Shown here in pieces: positions 26,341 through 35,352 of a stretch of DNA of 64,000 nucleotides (position 1 is the first letter of the stretch; the number at the start of each line of letters is the position of its first letter). A model generated the notes under the pieces. That model was given only the letters and a program-made list of their open reading frames with translations, did not search any database and was not told the origin of the DNA. The translations under genes were made by a program, and so were the position numbers. Source of the DNA: CAVZAB01 sp963773155 (GTDB lineage: Bacteria; Pseudomonadota; Alphaproteobacteria; Rhizobiales; Beijerinckiaceae); contig CAVZAB010000025.1 in NCBI GenBank assembly GCA_963773155.1, positions 62,001 to 126,000 of the forward strand. Direction: 5' to 3'.

Positions 26341-27559
26341 ATGAGTACGGCTGCCGTCCCGCAATCCAAGCTTTCGCCCGCCGACGGGTTTCAATGGGAT
26401 GATCCCTTCCATTTGGAGTCCCAGCTTGGCGAGGACGAGCGGCTGATCCGCGACAGTGCCCGCGCCTATGCGCAGGAAAAGCTGCAGCCGCGCATCGTCG
26501 AGGCCTATGCGGCGGAGACAACGGATCGGGCCATTTTTCGGGAAATGGGGGCGCTCGGTCTGCTCGGATTGACGCTGCCGTCGGACTATGGCTGTGCCGG
26601 GGCAGGCTATGTGTCCTATGGGCTGGTGGCGCGCGAAGTCGAGCGGGTCGATTTCGGGCTATCGTTCGATGATGAGCGTCCAATCCTCTCTGGTGATGTA
26701 TCCGATCTTCGCCTATGGCGACGAAACGCAGCGCAGGACCTATTTGCCGAAGCTTGCCAGCGGTGAATGGGTCGGCTGTTTCGGTCTGACCGAAACAGAC
26801 GCGGGATCCGATCCCGGCGGCATGATGACGCGGGCCGAACGGCTATCCAATGGTTATCGGCTGACCGGCAGCAAAATGTGGATTTCGAACAGTCCGATCG
26901 CCGATGTTTTTGTCGTCTGGGCGAAATCCGCCGGGCATGGCAATGCGATCCGCGGCTTTATATTGGAAAAGGGCATGAAGGGCCTGTCGGCGCCGAAGAT
27001 CAACGGCAAGCTTTCGCTGCGCGCCTCGATCACTGGCGAGATCGTGATGGATGGCGTCGTCGTCCCGGACACCAGTCTGCTGCCCAATGTTTCCGGCCTC
27101 CGGGGCCCGTTTGGCTGTCTCAACCGCGCCCGCTATGGCATTTCCTGGGGCGTCATGGGGGCCGCAGAGGATTGCTGGCATCGTGCGCGACAATATGCGC
27201 TCGAGCGCAAGCAATTTGGCCGGCCTCTGGCGGCGACCCAATTGGTGCAAAAGAAGCTTGCCGATATGCAGACCGAGATCGCGCTCGGCCTGCAGGGGTC
27301 GTTGCGGGTCGGCCGGCTTTTCGACGAGGGCCAGGCCGCGCCCGAGATGATCTCGCTGGTCAAGCGCAACAATTGCGGCAAGGCGCTCGACATTGCGAGG
27401 TTGGCGCGCGACATCCATGGCGGCAATGGGATCCATCAGGAATACCATGTGATGCGGCACGCCCAGAATCTCGAGACGGTGAATACTTACGAGGGGACGC
27501 ACGACGTGCATGCGTTGATTCTCGGCCGCGCCCAGACCGGCATACAGGCTTTCTTTTGA
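26341..27559 (+). CDS. gcdH: Glutaryl-CoA dehydrogenase, frame broken by a +1 indel
   Basis: The frame starting at ATG 26341 (ribosome-binding AAGGGAG) gives FQWDDPFHLESQLGEDERLI and GALGLLGLTLPSDYGCAGAG as far as REVERVDF. From there a second frame continues: GYRSMMSVQSSLVMYPIFAY, CFGLTETDAGSDPGGM, KMWISNSPIADVFVVWAK, YGISWGVMGAAEDCW and YEGTHDVHALILGRAQTG with the catalytic Glu. The conserved VERVDSGYRSMMS pins the break: one extra T in TTT at 26652-26654 (GATTCGG has become GATTTCGG). Corrected length is about 405 residues. The enzyme converts glutaryl-CoA to crotonyl-CoA with FAD, in lysine/tryptophan breakdown. Confidence 0.88.
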
Positions 27560-27647
27560 GAGCCTTCGGCGGCATGAATCGGGCGTGAGCGGCCAGTCGC
27601 GCGACACCGCGATGTCGGTTCCTCAACAGCGCCGGGGTTCCGGCTTT

Positions 27648-27672
27648 GCCAGATTGAGGCGTCCAATCTGGC
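27648..27672 (+). promoter_or_regulatory. Hairpin upstream of soxB
   Basis: GCCAGATTG (27648-27656) and CAATCTGGC (27664-27672) form a perfect 9-bp stem with a 7-base loop, about 30 bases before the soxB GTG and about 90 after gcdH. No T-run follows, so it is not a standard intrinsic terminator. It could be an operator, an mRNA leader structure or a factor-dependent end for gcdH. Confidence 0.45.
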
Positions 27673-27703
27673 CGGTGCCCGGCACGAGTGTTTTGGAGGG
27701 ATT

Positions 27704-28951
27704 GTGAAATTCTCGTTTCTGAGCCTCGTCCAGCAGAGCCTCGCCGGGCATAGGGGCTGGCCCGCCCAATGGCGAGCAGCCGAGCCGAAGGCGAGCTACG
27801 ATGCCATTATCATCGGCGGCGGCGGACACGGGCTTGCGACCGCCTATTATCTCGCCAAAGCGCACAGCATGACCAATATTGCGGTGCTCGAGAAAGGCTG
27901 GCTCGGCGGCGGCAATACTGGCCGCAACACAACGATCATCCGCTCGAATTATCTGTGGGAGGAAAGCGAGGCGCTTTACGAGCATGCGCTGCAGCTGTGG
28001 GAGACGCTTGCCCAGGAGCTCAACTACAACATCATGTATTCGCCCCGCGGCGTGATGATGCTGGCGCACAATATCCACGACGAGCAGGTCTTCAAGCGCC
28101 ATGTCCACGCCAACCGTTTGGCCGGTATCGACAATGAATGGCTGAGCCCGGCCGCGGCTAAGGCCTTTTGCCCGATTCTCAATATTGCCAACATGCGCTA
28201 TCCGATCGTGGGAGCGGCGCTTCAGCGCCGCGGCGGCGTCGCCCGCCACGATGCCGTCGCCTGGGGCTATGCGCGGGCGGCGAGTGCACGCGGCGTCGAC
28301 ATTGTCGAGAATTGCGAGGTTCAAGCCATCGAGCGCGATCGCGGGGGAGCGGTCAGCGGCGTGTTGACGAGCCGTGGGCCGATTCGGACCAAGACAATCG
28401 GCGTCGTTGCAGCCGGCCATACTTCGGTGATCCTCGGCATGGCCGGCGTGCGCTTGCCGCTCGAGAGCTTTCCCCTCCAGGCGCTGGTCTCGGAGCCGAT
28501 CAAGCCGATCATGCCTTGCGTCGTCATGTCGAACACGATCCATGCCTACATGTCGCAATCCGACAAGGGAGAATTGGTGATCGGGGCGGGGACCGACGCC
28601 TATACGTCCTATAGCCAGACCGGCGGCCTGCACATAACCTCGCATACGCTCGACGCCATCTGCGAATTGTTTCCGATGGTTCGGCGTCTGCGCATGCTGC
28701 GCAACTGGGGCGGTATCGTCGATGTTACCCCCGACCGGTCGCCGATTATCGGGGCGACGCCGGTGCCGGGCCTTTATGTCAATTGCGGCTGGGGCACCGG
28801 CGGCTTCAAGGCAACGCCCGGCTCGGGACATGTCTTCGCGCACCATATCGCGACCGGCTCGCCGCATCCGATCAATGCGCCGTTCAGCCTCGAGCGTTTC
28901 GTTACCGGCCGGCTGATCGACGAGGCTGCGGCGGCGGCCGTTGCCCATTAG
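27704..28951 (+). CDS. soxB: Sarcosine oxidase subunit beta
   Basis: 415 residues. This is the catalytic flavoprotein subunit of heterotetrameric sarcosine oxidase, oxidising sarcosine to glycine with transfer of C1 to folate. The FAD Rossmann motif is DAIIIGGGGHGLATAYYLAK, LGGGNTGRNTTIIRSNYLW is a DAO-family signature, and RHDAVAWGYARAA (near residue 181) is the segment that carries the covalent FMN histidine in the family. The C-terminal TPDRSPIIGATPVPGLYVNC and GTGGFKATPGSG bind FAD. GTG 27704 follows GGAGGG. First gene of soxBDAG. Confidence 0.96.
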   Translation: MKFSFLSLVQQSLAGHRGWPAQWRAAEPKASYDAIIIGGGGHGLATAYYLAKAHSMTNIAVLEKGWLGGGNTGRNTTIIRSNYLWEESEALYEHALQLWETLAQELNYNIMYSPRGVMMLAHNIHDEQVFKRHVHANRLAGIDNEWLSPAAAKAFCPILNIANMRYPIVGAALQRRGGVARHDAVAWGYARAASARGVDIVENCEVQAIERDRGGAVSGVLTSRGPIRTKTIGVVAAGHTSVILGMAGVRLPLESFPLQALVSEPIKPIMPCVVMSNTIHAYMSQSDKGELVIGAGTDAYTSYSQTGGLHITSHTLDAICELFPMVRRLRMLRNWGGIVDVTPDRSPIIGATPVPGLYVNCGWGTGGFKATPGSGHVFAHHIATGSPHPINAPFSLERFVTGRLIDEAAAAAVAH

Positions 28952-28959
28952 GAATTGAC

Positions 28960-29268
28960 ATGCTGCTGATACCCTGCCCCTATTGCGGCGCCCGCCCAGA
29001 ACTCGAATTCCGCTATGCCGGCGAGGCGCATATTGCCCGCCCGTCCGATCCGGCCAAGGTCGATGACCTTGCCTGGGCGGATTATTTGTACATGCGTGCG
29101 AACACCAGAGGGGTTCATGCCGAGCGCTGGCGGCATATGTCGGGGTGCGGCCGCTTTTTCAATTGTCTGCGCGACACGCTGAGCGATGCGATCGTCGCCA
29201 CTTATCGCTGCGGCGAAACGCGACCGGACAATGCCGATGCGGCGCTGGCCCCGGAGCCGCCGCGATGA
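28960..29268 (+). CDS. soxD: Sarcosine oxidase subunit delta
   Basis: 102 residues. Cys6, Cys9, His59 and Cys63 are all present at the positions of the zinc ligands known from tetrameric sarcosine oxidase (PCPYCG and RHMSGCGRFF). The protein is a small structural subunit of the SoxBDAG complex. ATG 28960 lies 8 bases after the soxB stop. Its TGA overlaps the soxA ATG (ATGA). Confidence 0.95.
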   Translation: MLLIPCPYCGARPELEFRYAGEAHIARPSDPAKVDDLAWADYLYMRANTRGVHAERWRHMSGCGRFFNCLRDTLSDAIVATYRCGETRPDNADAALAPEPPR

Positions 29269-32261
29269 AGGCGCCCTTTCGGACGCAAGCCGGCGGCCGT
29301 ATCGACCGCACCGTCGACGTGCGCTTCACTTTCGACGGCGTTTCCTATGTCGGTTGCAAGGGTGACACGCTCGCTTCGGCATTGCTCGCCAATGGCGTTC
29401 ATTTGATCGGGCGGTCGTTCAAGTATCATCGGCCGCGCGGCCTTCTTTCAGCCGGTTCGGAGGAGCCTAACGGGCTCGTCAATGTCGTGCGCGGTGCGGC
29501 CCGCTCGACGCCCAATCTGCGGGCCACCCAAATCGAAATCTACGACGGGCTCGTGGCGACGAGCCAGAACCGCTGGCCATCGCTCGCCTTCGATATTGGC
29601 GAGATTAACAACAGCCTGTCGCCGCTTTTGCCGGCCGGCTTCTATTACAAGACTTTCATGGGGCCACGCTTCATCGGCAAGGCGCGGGCTTGGCAGCACG
29701 TTTTTGAGCCGGTCATCCGGCAGGCTGCCGGCCTCGGCATTGCGCCGCGCGAGGCCGATCCGGACCGCTATGCCAACCGGTTCGAGCATTGCGATGTGCT
29801 CGTGGTCGGCGGTGGGCCGGCCGGCCTGATGGCGGCGCTGGCGGCGGTCGAATCCGGCGCCAAAGTCATCTTGTGCGACGAACAAAGCGAGCTCGGCGGC
29901 GCGAGTCTGCATGAGACTTCGGCCGAGATTGACGGAAGGCCGGCCCGCGACTGGACCCTCGACATCGTACTGATGCTGGCGATGCAGGATCGGCTGCGGA
30001 TCCTGCCGCGCACCACGGCCTTCGGCTATTTTGCCCAGAATTTCGTCGCCCTCAGCGAACGGCTGAGCGACCATCGCGCCGATCCGACACCGGATATGCC
30101 GCGCGAGCGGCTTTGGCAGATCCGAGCCAAGGAGGTCGTCCTGGCGATGGGTGCAATCGAGCGGCCGATGGTCTTTCCCGACAACGATCGGCCAGGCATT
30201 ATGCTGGCCGGGGCAGCTCGCGCCTATCTCAATCGCTATGGCGTCAAGTTGGGCAGTCGGGCGCTGGTCGCTACGGCGACGAGCGAGGGCTATCGCGCCG
30301 CTCTCGATCTGCAGGCAGCTGGGGTCGAGATTGGCGGCATCCTTGATTCCCGTCCATCCGGCGGTGCTGCGCAGGCCGCGGCTTCGGCCGCCGGCATCAG
30401 GGTCGAAAACGGGGCTGGCATCGGGGCGACGCGCGGCCGACTGCGGGTTGCGCAGGCGCAAATCGTCAGGCCAGGCGTGGCGCCGGAGCGCGGCGAGTGG
30501 GTCGCCTGCGACCTTTTGCTGATGTCCGGCGGCTGGACGCCGAGCGTTCACCTGTTTTCGCAATCGCGCGGACGGCTCGCTTATGACGAAGCCCTGCAGG
30601 CATTCGTGCCGGGTCAATCCGTCCAGCGCGAGCGTTCGGCCGGCGCCTGTCGCGGCACGCTGGAACTCGAGAAGGTGTTGAACGAAGGCTATGCGGCGGG
30701 CTGTGTCGCGGCCGAGGCTGCCGGCCTGCGCGCCGGCGGACCGAAGAGCTTTTCGGCCTCGGTGCCGTTCGAGGAGAGCGGACCTTCGGGCGAGGTGCCG
30801 GCCAGTCGGACGCTGGCCGGTGGCATGGCCTTTGTCGACTTCCAAAACGACGTGACCGCCAAGGACATCGCGCTGGCGACGCGTGAAGGGTTTCGTTCAA
30901 TCGAACATATCAAGCGATTCACCACGACCGGGATGGCCACCGATCAGGGCAAGACCTCAAACATCAACGCCTTGGCGCTCGCTTCGCTGGCGCTCGGCAA
31001 GCCGGTCGCCGAAATCGGCGTGACCAGTTTCCGCCAGCCCTATACGCCGGTGACCTTCGGCACGCTCGCCGGTCTTGCCCGGGGCGATTTGTTCGACCCG
31101 ATTCGCAAGACGGCGATTCATGATTGGGCCGAAGAGCACGGGGCCAAGTTCGAGGACGTCGGCTTGTGGAAGCGGGCCTGGTATTTTCCGCAAGCGGGCG
31201 AAACCAAGGCTGAGGCGGTCAAGCGGGAGAGCCTGAGGGTTCGCCAAAGCGCCGGCATGTTCGATGCCTCGACGCTCGGCAAAATCGAAGTCGTCGGCCC
31301 CGACGCCGCTAAATTTCTCGATCTTCTCTATACCAATGCCTGGGGCAAACTTGAACCGGGCCGCTGCCGTTACGGCATCATGCTCAACGAGGCTGGCTTC
31401 ATCGTCGATGACGGCGTGGTCGGTCGATTGGCGCAAGATCGCTTTCACGTGACGACGACGACTGGTGGCGCGCCCCGCGTCCTCCACCACATGGAGGATT
31501 ATCTGCAGACCGAATTCGGCGCACTCAAGGTTTGGCTCACTTCGACGACCGAACAATGGGCGGTGATTGCCGTTCAGGGTCCGAATGCCCGGCGGATTCT
31601 TGCTCCTTTGGTCGAGGGCGCAGATCTTGGGTCTGCGGCAATGCCGCATATGAGTGTGCGCGAGGCCAAGGTCGCTGGCGTCCCGGCGCGCTTGTTTCGG
31701 GTGAGCTTCACGGGCGAACTCGGCTACGAGGTTAATGTGGCGGCCGATTTCGGACGCCACGTGTGGGCGGCTATCTGGGAACGGGCACAGGGCTTGGACG
31801 CGGTCGCCTATGGCACCGAAACCATGCATGCGCTGCGGGCGGAAAAGGGCTATATCATCGTCGGCCAGGACACGGATGGGACAATGACCCCCGATGACAT
31901 GGGACTGGGCTGGGCGATTGGCAAGTCAAAGCCCGATTTTGTCGGCAAACGGTCGCTTGCGCGCCGCGATCTTGTCGCTTCCGGGCGCAAGCAATTCGTC
32001 GGCCTGCTGACGCTCGATCCGAGCCAGGTGCTCGAGGAGGGTGCGCAAATCGTCGAGGGTGCCGGTGGCAAGGCGCTTGGCCACGTCACGTCTGCCTATT
32101 GGAGCGAGACGCTGCAACGTTCGATCGCGCTGGCGATGGTGGCGGACGGACGACGTCGGCTGAATGAAACGCTGTATGTGCCCGATGCTGGTCGGATGGC
32201 CGTTGTCAGGGTCGCCGACCCGGTTTTCTTTGATCGCGAAGGAAGGCGCCTGGATGTCTGA
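29265..32261 (+). CDS. soxA: Sarcosine oxidase subunit alpha
   Basis: 998 residues from ATG 29265. The N-terminal 2Fe-2S-like ferredoxin fold (VRFTFDGVSYVGCKGDTLAS) is followed by an NAD-binding dinucleotide domain (DVLVVGGGPAGLMAALAAVE, then VVLAMGAIERPMVFPDNDRP). A C-terminal GcvT-like folate-binding aminomethyltransferase domain completes it (RQSAGMFDASTLGKIEVVGP, FTGELGYEVNVAAD, ALRAEKGYIIVGQDTDGTMT). It binds NAD+ and tetrahydrofolate and produces 5,10-methylene-THF. Overlaps soxD by ATGA and runs 8 bases into soxG. Confidence 0.96.
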   Translation: MKAPFRTQAGGRIDRTVDVRFTFDGVSYVGCKGDTLASALLANGVHLIGRSFKYHRPRGLLSAGSEEPNGLVNVVRGAARSTPNLRATQIEIYDGLVATSQNRWPSLAFDIGEINNSLSPLLPAGFYYKTFMGPRFIGKARAWQHVFEPVIRQAAGLGIAPREADPDRYANRFEHCDVLVVGGGPAGLMAALAAVESGAKVILCDEQSELGGASLHETSAEIDGRPARDWTLDIVLMLAMQDRLRILPRTTAFGYFAQNFVALSERLSDHRADPTPDMPRERLWQIRAKEVVLAMGAIERPMVFPDNDRPGIMLAGAARAYLNRYGVKLGSRALVATATSEGYRAALDLQAAGVEIGGILDSRPSGGAAQAAASAAGIRVENGAGIGATRGRLRVAQAQIVRPGVAPERGEWVACDLLLMSGGWTPSVHLFSQSRGRLAYDEALQAFVPGQSVQRERSAGACRGTLELEKVLNEGYAAGCVAAEAAGLRAGGPKSFSASVPFEESGPSGEVPASRTLAGGMAFVDFQNDVTAKDIALATREGFRSIEHIKRFTTTGMATDQGKTSNINALALASLALGKPVAEIGVTSFRQPYTPVTFGTLAGLARGDLFDPIRKTAIHDWAEEHGAKFEDVGLWKRAWYFPQAGETKAEAVKRESLRVRQSAGMFDASTLGKIEVVGPDAAKFLDLLYTNAWGKLEPGRCRYGIMLNEAGFIVDDGVVGRLAQDRFHVTTTTGGAPRVLHHMEDYLQTEFGALKVWLTSTTEQWAVIAVQGPNARRILAPLVEGADLGSAAMPHMSVREAKVAGVPARLFRVSFTGELGYEVNVAADFGRHVWAAIWERAQGLDAVAYGTETMHALRAEKGYIIVGQDTDGTMTPDDMGLGWAIGKSKPDFVGKRSLARRDLVASGRKQFVGLLTLDPSQVLEEGAQIVEGAGGKALGHVTSAYWSETLQRSIALAMVADGRRRLNETLYVPDAGRMAVVRVADPVFFDREGRRLDV

Positions 32262-32823
32262 GGCGGCGATTCGGCGGCAGCTTCCGCTTGGTAGCGACAA
32301 TATTCTGCAGATCCGGGGCGCCGCGAAACTGGCGCCAGCAGCGCCGTGCCTGCGCCTGGTCTTTCGGGGCAGCGAGGGCCAGGCTTCCTGCTCGCGCGCC
32401 TTTCTTGTCGATTTGCCGAGCGAGGCCTGCCGGGCGGCGCAAGCCGGCGAGCGAGCCGCTTTGTGGCTTGGCCCGGACGAGTGGCTGCTGATGGCGCCCG
32501 AACCGGAGGCGGCCGCGATCGGCGTTGCGCTAAGCCAAGCTTTGGCCGGGATAGCGCATGCGCTGGTCGATGTGTCGCATCGTCAGACCGGACTGGTCCT
32601 GCAAGGTCCCCGGGCAAGCCAGCTCTTGAACACCGGTTGCCCGCTCGATCTTGATGCCGTCGCCTTTCCAGTCGGCATGTGCACGCGAACGATCCTGGGC
32701 AAGGCCGAGATCGTTTTGTGGCGCACGGCCCAAGATCGCTTTCATATCGAGGTCTGGCGATCCTTTGCGCCCTACCTTGCCGCCTATTTCAGGGAAGCGG
32801 CGTTCGGTTTGACCAATCCCTAG
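32254..32823 (+). CDS. soxG: Sarcosine oxidase subunit gamma
   Basis: 189 residues of the SoxG family, related to the aminomethyltransferase fold: RAALWLGPDEWLLMAP, HALVDVSHRQTGLVLQGPRA, LLNTGCPLDLDAVAFPVGMC and TRTILGKAEIVLWRTAQDRF are diagnostic. Fourth subunit of the tetrameric oxidase. ATG 32254 lies inside the end of soxA, 7 bases after AAGGAAGG. Confidence 0.93.
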   Translation: MSEAAIRRQLPLGSDNILQIRGAAKLAPAAPCLRLVFRGSEGQASCSRAFLVDLPSEACRAAQAGERAALWLGPDEWLLMAPEPEAAAIGVALSQALAGIAHALVDVSHRQTGLVLQGPRASQLLNTGCPLDLDAVAFPVGMCTRTILGKAEIVLWRTAQDRFHIEVWRSFAPYLAAYFREAAFGLTNP

Positions 32824-32838
32824 GGCACGAGGACCGAA

Positions 32839-34209
32839 ATGATCAGCATATTCGAATTGTTCAAGATCGGTATCGGTCCCTCCTCCTCGCACACGGTCGG
32901 GCCGATGAAGGCAGCGCACGCCTTTGCGGCCAGCCTTGCCAGCACGGGAAAGCTCGCCAGCGTCACCCGGCTGAAGGTTACGCTATATGGCTCGCTGGCC
33001 TTCACTGGCAGAGGCCACGGCACCGACAAGGCCGTCATCCTCGGGCTGACCGGCCACGAACCGGCCCACATCGATCCCGATCGCGCCGAACCGGTGCTGC
33101 GCCGGGCCGGCGAGCAGCATCGCTTGCGGCTCGACAATCGGCGCGACGTCGAATTTGATCCCGCCCGCGACATCGTTCTCGACACGCTGCACGTTCCCTT
33201 GAGCCACCCGAATACGCTGACTTTCGAGGCGATCGCTGGGGACAGCGAGGTGGTAGCCACGGAAACTTGGTGTTCGATCGGCGGCGGTTTCGTCGCCCGT
33301 GAGGGCGATCAGACCCTGGCCGCCGCCGATCCGGTGTCGTTACCCTATCCGTTTCGAAACGCGGCGCAATTGCTGGAAATGGGTCAGGCGAGCCAATGTT
33401 CGATCGCGGCCATGGTGCGGGCTAACGAACTCGCCAGGGTGCGCGAAGTTGAACTCGACGAACATCTCGACAACGTCGCTTCGACGATGATGAGCTGTAT
33501 CGAGCGTGGCCTTGCTGCCGAGGGATTGCTGCCTGGCGGCCTTAACGTACGCCGGCGGGCCAAAGCACTGCATGCTCGCATCGAGGCGTCGCGGATGAAC
33601 AATCAACGCCCGCCCCACGAGGTGATGGACCACGTCAGCGCCTATGCGATCGCCGTCAATGAAGAAAACGCCGCCGGCGGGCGGGTCGTGACCGCGCCGA
33701 CCAATGGCGCCGCCGGGGTCGTGCCGGCAGTGCTGCGCTATTATCGCGACTTTTGTCCGGGTGCAACAAAGGCCGGTTGGAAGACTTTTCTCCTGAGCGC
33801 CACCGCGGTCGGTGCCCTGTTCAAGATGAATGCTTCGATATCGGGGGCCGAAGTCGGTTGCCAAGGCGAGGTCGGCGTGGCCTGTTCGATGGCCGCCGCC
33901 GGTCTTGCTGCGGCACTCGGCGGCACCAATGCGCAGATCGAAAACGCCGCCGAAATCGGCATGGAACACCATCTGGGGATGACCTGCGATCCGATCGGCG
34001 GTCTCGTGCAGATTCCCTGCATCGAACGCAATGCCTTTGGCGCGGTCAAGGCGATCAACGCGGCATCGCTGGCGATAAACGGCGATGGCCGTCACCATGT
34101 CAGTCTCGACCAAGTCATTGCGACAATGCGTCAGACCGGGGCGGACATGCAGGCAAAGTACAAGGAGACTTCGCTGGGGGGCCTGGCGGTGAATTTCATC
34201 GAGTGCTGA
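32839..34209 (+). CDS. sdaA: L-serine ammonia-lyase (iron-sulfur type)
   Basis: 456 residues. It deaminates L-serine to pyruvate using a [4Fe-4S] cluster. The N-terminal FELFKIGIGPSSSHTVGPMK and the alpha region AEVGCQGEVGVACSMAAAGL, plus LGMTCDPIGGLVQIPCIERN with cluster cysteines, are typical of the single-chain enzyme. The start is 15 bases after soxG in the same direction. Sarcosine-derived glycine can become serine by serine hydroxymethyltransferase, and SdaA would then feed pyruvate, so the context fits methylated-glycine catabolism. Confidence 0.95.
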   Translation: MISIFELFKIGIGPSSSHTVGPMKAAHAFAASLASTGKLASVTRLKVTLYGSLAFTGRGHGTDKAVILGLTGHEPAHIDPDRAEPVLRRAGEQHRLRLDNRRDVEFDPARDIVLDTLHVPLSHPNTLTFEAIAGDSEVVATETWCSIGGGFVAREGDQTLAAADPVSLPYPFRNAAQLLEMGQASQCSIAAMVRANELARVREVELDEHLDNVASTMMSCIERGLAAEGLLPGGLNVRRRAKALHARIEASRMNNQRPPHEVMDHVSAYAIAVNEENAAGGRVVTAPTNGAAGVVPAVLRYYRDFCPGATKAGWKTFLLSATAVGALFKMNASISGAEVGCQGEVGVACSMAAAGLAAALGGTNAQIENAAEIGMEHHLGMTCDPIGGLVQIPCIERNAFGAVKAINAASLAINGDGRHHVSLDQVIATMRQTGADMQAKYKETSLGGLAVNFIEC

Positions 34210-34249
34210 CGCCGCGCCACGGCAAGGCCCCTTGAGGAGGGAAGGTCCT

Positions 34250-35284
34250 ATGGGACATTCGGTGGCGCAGATCGACACGCGGGCATTGGCTGCTTACTTG
34301 CGCCAGCGACTGCCGGGTGCGAACGGTGGGCTGGCGGTCGAGAAATTTTCGGGCGGCCAATCGAACCCGACCTATCTGCTGCGGGCCGGGCCGGCCCGCT
34401 ACGTCCTGCGCAAGAAGCCGCCGGGAATTCTTTTGAAATCCGCCCATGCTGTCGAGCGCGAATATCGCGTCCTTCAGGCGCTCGATTCCGCCGGCTTTCC
34501 GGTGCCGCGGGCGCATCTCTTGTGCGAGGACCCGGCGATTGTCGGAACGCCCTTCTTCATCATGGACTACGTCGACGGCCGGATTTTCTGGGACCCGGCA
34601 CTGCCGGAGCTTTCGCCGCCGGCGCGATTTCGCATCTATGACGAGGCCAATCGGGTTCTGGCAGCGTTGCACCGTCTCGACCCCGCAGCGATCGGTCTTG
34701 CCGATTTTGGCCGGCCCGGCAATTATTTCCTGCGGCAGGTGTCGAAGTGGACGCAGCAATATCAGGCGTCCGAATTGCAGCCGATCGCCGAAATGCATGA
34801 ACTGATGGCTTGGCTCGCCGAGAATGTGCCGGAGGCGGATGGCAAACTGGTACTGGTTCATGGTGATTATCGGCTGGACAATCTGATCTTCGACAACCAT
34901 TCGGAAAGGCTGATTGCGGTACTCGATTGGGAATTGTCGACGCTTGGCCATCCGATCGCCGATCTCGCCTATCAATGCATGCAATTGCGCCTGTCGTATA
35001 CGGGTCCCTTTCGCGGCCTTGGCGGCCTCGATCGCGAAGGGCTCGGCGTGCCGAGCGAGGCGGCCTATGTCGCGGCCTATAGAGAGCGGCTCGGCCTACC
35101 CGAAATCGATAGGTGGCGCTTCTATCTCGCCTTCAGTTTCTTCCGGCTGGCGGCCATTCTGCAGGGGGTCAAACGGCGAGCGGTCGAGGGCAATGCGAGC
35201 AATCCCGAACGGGCGCATCGGATGGGTGAGGCGGTCCCCCTGCTTGCCCGGATGGCTATGGCGATGATAGCGGCCGGGCCCTAG
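34250..35284 (+). CDS. Phosphotransferase family protein (APH-like, ACAD10-type kinase)
   Basis: 344 residues of the choline/aminoglycoside kinase fold: KFSGGQSNPTYLLRAG (nucleotide loop), YVLRKKPPGILLKSAHAVER, FFIMDYVDGRIFWDPALPEL, catalytic LVHGDYRLDNLIFD and VLDWELSTLGHPIADLAY with the metal-binding Asp. This subgroup is related to the kinase domain of ACAD10/11-type proteins and often lies near acyl-CoA dehydrogenases, where it can phosphorylate 4-hydroxy-acyl-CoAs. ATG 34250 follows GAGGAGGGAAGG. Whether it works with the nearby gcdH or in amine catabolism is not clear. Confidence 0.85.
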   Translation: MGHSVAQIDTRALAAYLRQRLPGANGGLAVEKFSGGQSNPTYLLRAGPARYVLRKKPPGILLKSAHAVEREYRVLQALDSAGFPVPRAHLLCEDPAIVGTPFFIMDYVDGRIFWDPALPELSPPARFRIYDEANRVLAALHRLDPAAIGLADFGRPGNYFLRQVSKWTQQYQASELQPIAEMHELMAWLAENVPEADGKLVLVHGDYRLDNLIFDNHSERLIAVLDWELSTLGHPIADLAYQCMQLRLSYTGPFRGLGGLDREGLGVPSEAAYVAAYRERLGLPEIDRWRFYLAFSFFRLAAILQGVKRRAVEGNASNPERAHRMGEAVPLLARMAMAMIAAGP

Positions 35285-35352
35285 CAGCGGTTTGGCGCCT
35301 GACGCTTGGCACCGTGCTTGACAAGGCTGGCGCGAGAGGGGACACAGCGGCC

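Noticed and set aside
27623..28948. 441-codon minus-strand open frame opposite soxB
   Set aside because: soxB is certain on the plus strand; the antisense frame is His/Arg/Gly-rich with no recognisable domain.
29448..30845. 465-codon minus-strand open frame opposite soxA
   Set aside because: Shadow of soxA; composition is typical of reverse-frame translation of GC-rich codons.
27560..32838. Glycine riboswitch controlling soxBDAG or sdaA
   Set aside because: No paired gcvT-type aptamer sequence could be seen upstream of soxB or sdaA; only a simple hairpin is present.
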